Shown here piece after piece: positions 60,568 through 64,000 of a stretch of DNA of 64,000 nt. The notes beneath the pieces are model-generated. The model saw nothing but the letters and a program-made list of their open reading frames with translations. It searched no databases and had not been told where the DNA came from. Source of the DNA: Aquila chrysaetos chrysaetos (taxonomy: Eukaryota > Chordata > Aves > Accipitriformes > Accipitridae); assembly GCF_900496995.4 (NCBI RefSeq), contig NC_044030.1:76858017-76922016 (forward strand), read 5' to 3'. The translations under genes and the position numbers were made by a program. The first letter of the stretch is position 1; every line of letters starts with the position of its first letter.

Positions 60568-63500
60568 TCACTGGCTATTCTCTCCCAAAATCAAATCTCC
60601 CTGAGGTACACATCGAACTTCCCCATCCTTCTGCATCACCCACCAGGTGTACCCAGGTCCCTGAGCAAAAACAACCCCTTGGATGGGTTTGTCTCTGCGT
60701 GAGGGAGGACTAACCCAGACTGTCTTTCCTAACATACTCCTCATGTGCACTACAGGAACTTTATCCCCTTCTACAGTATGTGGAAGTCTTGGTTGGGCGG
60801 GGCCCGCCCGATTGGTGGATCCTCTAGTATTAACTAACCAGGTGGCTTTTGTTAAATGTGTATGCCAATGTTTGAAAGTTCCACCCCCCATTGCTCTCAA
60901 TGTAGTTTTCAGCAGTCCATTGTATCGTTCGATTTTTCCAGAGGCTGGTGCGTGATAAGGGATGTGATATACCCACTCAATGCCATGTTCTTTGGCCCAG
61001 GTGTCTTATGAGGTTGTTTCGGAAGTGAGTCCCGTTGTCTGACTCGATTCTTTCTGGGGTACCGTGTTGCCATAAGACTTTCTCTTCAAGGCCCAGGATA
61101 GTGTTCTGGGCAGTGGCGTGGGACACAGGATGTGTTTCCAGCCGTCCAGTGGTTGCTTCCACCATTGTAAGCACATGGCACTTGCCTTGGCGGGTTCGTG
61201 GGAGTGTGATATAGTCAATCTGCCAGGCCTCCCACTGTTTATATTTCAGCCATCGCCCTCCATACGACAGGGGTTTCAGCCGCTTGGCTTGCTTAATTGC
61301 AGCACATGTTTCACATTCATGGATAACCTGTGCGATAGTGTCCATGGTTAAGTCCACCCCTCGATCACGAGCCATCTGTATGTTGCATCTCTTCCCTGAT
61401 GGCCCGAGGTATCATGGGCCCACTGAGCCATAAATAGCTCACCCCTACGTTGCCAGTCCAGGTCCACCTGAGACACTTCAATCTTGGCGGCCTGATCTGC
61501 CTGCTGGTTGTTTTGATGTTCTTCAGTGGCCTGACTCTTGGGTACATGAGCATCTACGTGGCGTACTTTTACCACTAGCTTCTCTATCCGAACAGCAATA
61601 TCTTGCCACAGTGCGGCAGCCCAGATGAGTTTACCTCTGCGCTGCCAATTGCTCTTCTTCCATTGCTGTAGCCACCCCCATCGGGCATTTGCCACCATCC
61701 ATGAGTCGGTATAGAGATAGAGCACTGGCCACTTCTCTCTTTCAGCAATGTCTAACGCTAGCTGGATGGCTTTCACCTCTGCACACTGGCTCGATTCACC
61801 TTCTCCTTCAGCAGTTTCTGCGACTAGTCGTGTAGGAGTCCATACAGCAGCCTTCCGCCTCCGATGTTTTCCCACAATGCGACAGGACCCATCAGTGAAC
61901 AGAGCATATTGCCTCTCATTTTCTGGCAGTTTATTATACAGCGGGGCCTCTTCAGCCCGTGTCACCCTCCTCCTCTGGCAACATTCCAAAATTTTTGCCT
62001 TCTGGCCAGTCCATGATCACTTCCACAATTCCTGGGCGACTGGGGTTTCCTATGCGAGCCCGTTGTGTGATCAGTGCGGCCCACTTACTCCACGTGGCAT
62101 CAGTTGCATGATGTGTAGAGGAGACCTTCCCTTTGAACATCCAGCCCAGCACCGGCAGTAGGGGTGCTAAGAGGAGCTGTGTTTCAGTACCAACCACTTC
62201 TGAGGCGGCTCGAACTCCTTCATATGCTGCCAATATCTCTTTTCAGTTGGAGTATAGCGAGCCTTGGATCGTCTGTATCCCCGACTCCAAAACCCCAGGG
62301 GTCGGCCTCGGGTCTCCGCAGGTGCTTTCTGCCAGAGGCTCCAGGTAGGGCCATTCTCCCCAGCTGCAGTGTAGAGCACGTTTATTGTCCTGCCCGGACT
62401 GGCCCAAGAGCTACTGCATGAACAATCTCCCGCTTAATTTGTTCAAAGGCTTGTCGTTACTCAGGCCCCCATTTAAAATCATTCTTCTTCCGGGTAACTT
62501 GGTAGAGAGGACTTACAATTTGACTGTAATTTGGAATATGCATTCTCCAAAAGCCCACAACACCTAAGAAAGCTTGTGTTTCCTTTTTATTAGTCGGTGG
62601 GGACATAGCTGCTATTTTGTTGATCACATCCATAGGGATCTGACGACGCCCGTCTTGCCATTTTACTCCTAAGAACTGGATCTCCTGTGCAGGTCCCTTG
62701 ACCTTACTTTCTTTTATGGCAAAACCAGCCTTCAAAAGGATTTGGATTATTTTCTTCCCTTTCTCAAAAACTTCTTCTGCCGTGTTGCCCCATACGATGA
62801 TGTCATCACAGTATTGCAGGTGCTCTGGAGCTTCACCTCTTTCCAGTGCAGCCTGGATCAGTCCATGGCAAATAGTGGGGCTGTGTTTCCACCCCTGGGG
62901 CAGTCGATTCCAGGTGTACTGGACACCCCTCCAAGTGAAGGCAAACTGTGGCCTGCACTCCGCTGCCAAAGGAATGGGAAAAAATGCATTAGCAATGTCA
63001 ATTGTGGCATACCACTTGGCTGCCTTTGATTCCAGTTCATGTTGAAGCTCTAACATATTTGGCACAGCAGCGCTCAGCGGTGGTGTGACTTCATTCAGCC
63101 CACGATAATCTACTGTTACTCTCCATTCCCCATTAGATTTCCGCACGGGCCGTATGGGACTATTAAAGGGTGAGCGAGTCTTGCTGATCACTCCTTGACT
63201 CTCCAATTGGCCAATCAGCTTATGGATGGGGATCAGGGAATCTCGGTTGGTGCGATATTGCCGCCGGTGCACCGTCGTGGTAGCCATTGGCACCAGTTGT
63301 TCTTCAACCTTCAGCAACCCCACAACCGAAGGGTCTTGAGAGAGACCAGGCAGGGTAGACAGCTGTTCAATCTCCTCCGTCTCCAGTGCAGCTATACCAA
63401 AAGCCCAACGGTACCCTTTTGGGTCCTTGAAATACCCCCTCCTGAGATAATCTATACCGAGGATGCACGGGGCCTCTGGGCCAGTTGCAATGGGGTGTTC

Positions 63501-63725
63501 ATGCCAGTCATTCCTGATTAGACTCATTTCAGCTTCCAATACGGTTAGCTCTTGGGATCCCCCTGTCACACCAGAGATACAGATGGGTTCTGCCCCTTTA
63601 TAACTTGATGGCATTAGGGTGCATTGTGCACCAGTGTCTACTAGAGCCTTATATTCCTGTGGGTCTGATGTGCCAGGCCATCGAATCCACACTGTCCAGT
63701 AGACTCGGTTGTCCCTCTCCTCCAC
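60568..63725 (-). pseudogene. pol: ERV pro-pol, degraded: protease, reverse transcriptase, RNase H, integrase
   Basis: The longest intact piece (63725-62457, 422 codons) has a retroviral aspartic protease site (VDTGAQC), a LGIDYLRRGYF segment, then reverse transcriptase with WRVTVDYRGLNE, ATIDIANAFF, the LPQGWKHSP motif and the catalytic YCDD box. A TAA at 62457-62459 stops it. The thumb/connection, in several frames down to 61952, includes YTPTEKRYW. RNase H (61989-61348) keeps TDGS, the SSQCAEVKA Glu and YTDSW. The integrase zinc-binding HHCC is split by a frameshift near 61375; its core keeps WQIDYI and SDNGTHF (two of the D,D-35-E acids) before another break near 60980. The C-terminal part ends at 60568. 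The domain order and YCDD-type box agree with ERVL. With at least four frame breaks, no functional polyprotein is possible. Confidence 0.9.
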
Positions 63726-63746
63726 CTGGCTGGAGGCAGGGCCCCT

Positions 63747-64000
63747 CTAATCCTGGTTAGAATATTCGTTACTCACTTTTCGCACACGTGAGTCAGAAGT
63801 CCCTTCAAGAGGATCAGAAATGAGATCAGCCCATCTACTGCATCTGGGGGACTGCTCACAGGAAACTGGAGCAGCAGTTTTCCAAGAAGAATCCTCTTTT
63901 CTGGTTGCTTTTTCTCGCAACTCCCGTACCCGTGCATCCAGGACTGAGGTAGGTTTTCCATCCCACTTCCTCATGTCCTCTCCATGGTCACGCGGGTAAA
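63747..64000 (-). pseudogene. gag: 3' end of ERV gag-like frame, ends in TAG in frame with pro-pol
   Basis: The minus-strand frame is open from the window edge to a TAG at 63749-63747. It is highly charged (RVRELREKATRKE), with no Cys-His zinc knuckle visible in the part present. After the TAG the same frame continues without another stop into protease, so gag and pro-pol are separated by one stop codon and not by a shift. It is labelled gag-like from its position only, as the sequence is too short for firm family recognition. Confidence 0.6.

Larger units (their letters stand above)
59585..64000 (-). mobile_element. ERVL-like endogenous retrovirus, antisense in PIGO intron, truncated by window end
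   Basis: Read on the minus strand, the order is the end of a gag-like frame (64000-63747), protease-reverse transcriptase (63725-62457), connection and RNase H (about 62450-61350), integrase (about 61440-60568), a 530-bp non-coding stretch and a complete 3' LTR (60038-59585). No env frame lies between integrase and LTR, as expected for the ERVL group. The purine-rich AATAAGGGGTGG directly before the LTR is the polypurine tract. The 5' LTR and most of gag lie beyond the window. The coding region is broken by stops and frameshifts, so this is an old, defective copy. Its orientation opposite to PIGO is typical of tolerated intronic insertions. Confidence 0.92.

Noticed and set aside
1-64000. tRNA, rRNA, CRISPR, operon or bacterial-type features
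   Set aside because: None could be seen. The window is animal nuclear DNA, and no cloverleaf with A/B boxes or regularly spaced repeat-spacer array was found by eye.

Overview
This window is nuclear DNA from a vertebrate, almost certainly a bird. It holds spliced genes with GT-AG introns, CpG-island promoters without TATA boxes, CR1 retrotransposon fragments of the avian type, and ERVL-like LTR sequences of a family widespread in birds. The species cannot be told from the sequence. The gene order ATOSB (FAM214B) - STOML2 - PIGO, all on the + strand, is the same as in human 9p13.3. That block corresponds to the Z chromosome in chicken, so Z linkage is a reasonable inference.

Layout. 1-10.5 kb: no gene recognised; single-copy-looking intergenic DNA. 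10.5-13 kb: a G-rich minisatellite, then a strong CpG island with three CCAAT boxes, an E-box, an ETS site and a first exon made largely of GAG/GGC trinucleotide repeats, followed by a very G-rich intron. 13-44 kb: a long, apparently non-coding interval, read here as ATOSB 5' introns. It has one convincing untranslated exon (17276-17372), a ZNF143/THAP11-type site at 13.5 kb, LTR and CR1 fragments, a 49-bp minisatellite, a second CpG-rich stretch at about 37 kb and a 35-G homopolymer. 44.39-49.81 kb: the ATOSB coding exons. 51.27-56.64 kb: the complete ten-exon STOML2 gene. 57.24-58.29 kb: the PIGO promoter, first exon and first coding exon. The rest of PIGO lies beyond the window, because its next intron holds an antisense ERVL-like provirus (59585 to beyond 64000).

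The three host genes are neighbours by conserved synteny and do not form one pathway. ATOSB is a nuclear transcription cofactor-like protein, STOML2 a mitochondrial inner-membrane scaffold, and PIGO an ER enzyme of GPI-anchor synthesis. They are tightly packed: the likely ATOSB poly(A) signal is about 190 bp before the STOML2 start codon, and the STOML2 poly(A) signal is about 460 bp before PIGO exon 1. All three first introns are extremely G-rich on the sense strand.

I did not find a new biological system. The observations most worth checking are the ZNF143-type site, the repeat-built first exon, an upstream ATG placed exactly at a splice donor, the duplicated ETS element of STOML2, and the single in-frame TAG between the gag-like and pro-pol parts of the provirus.
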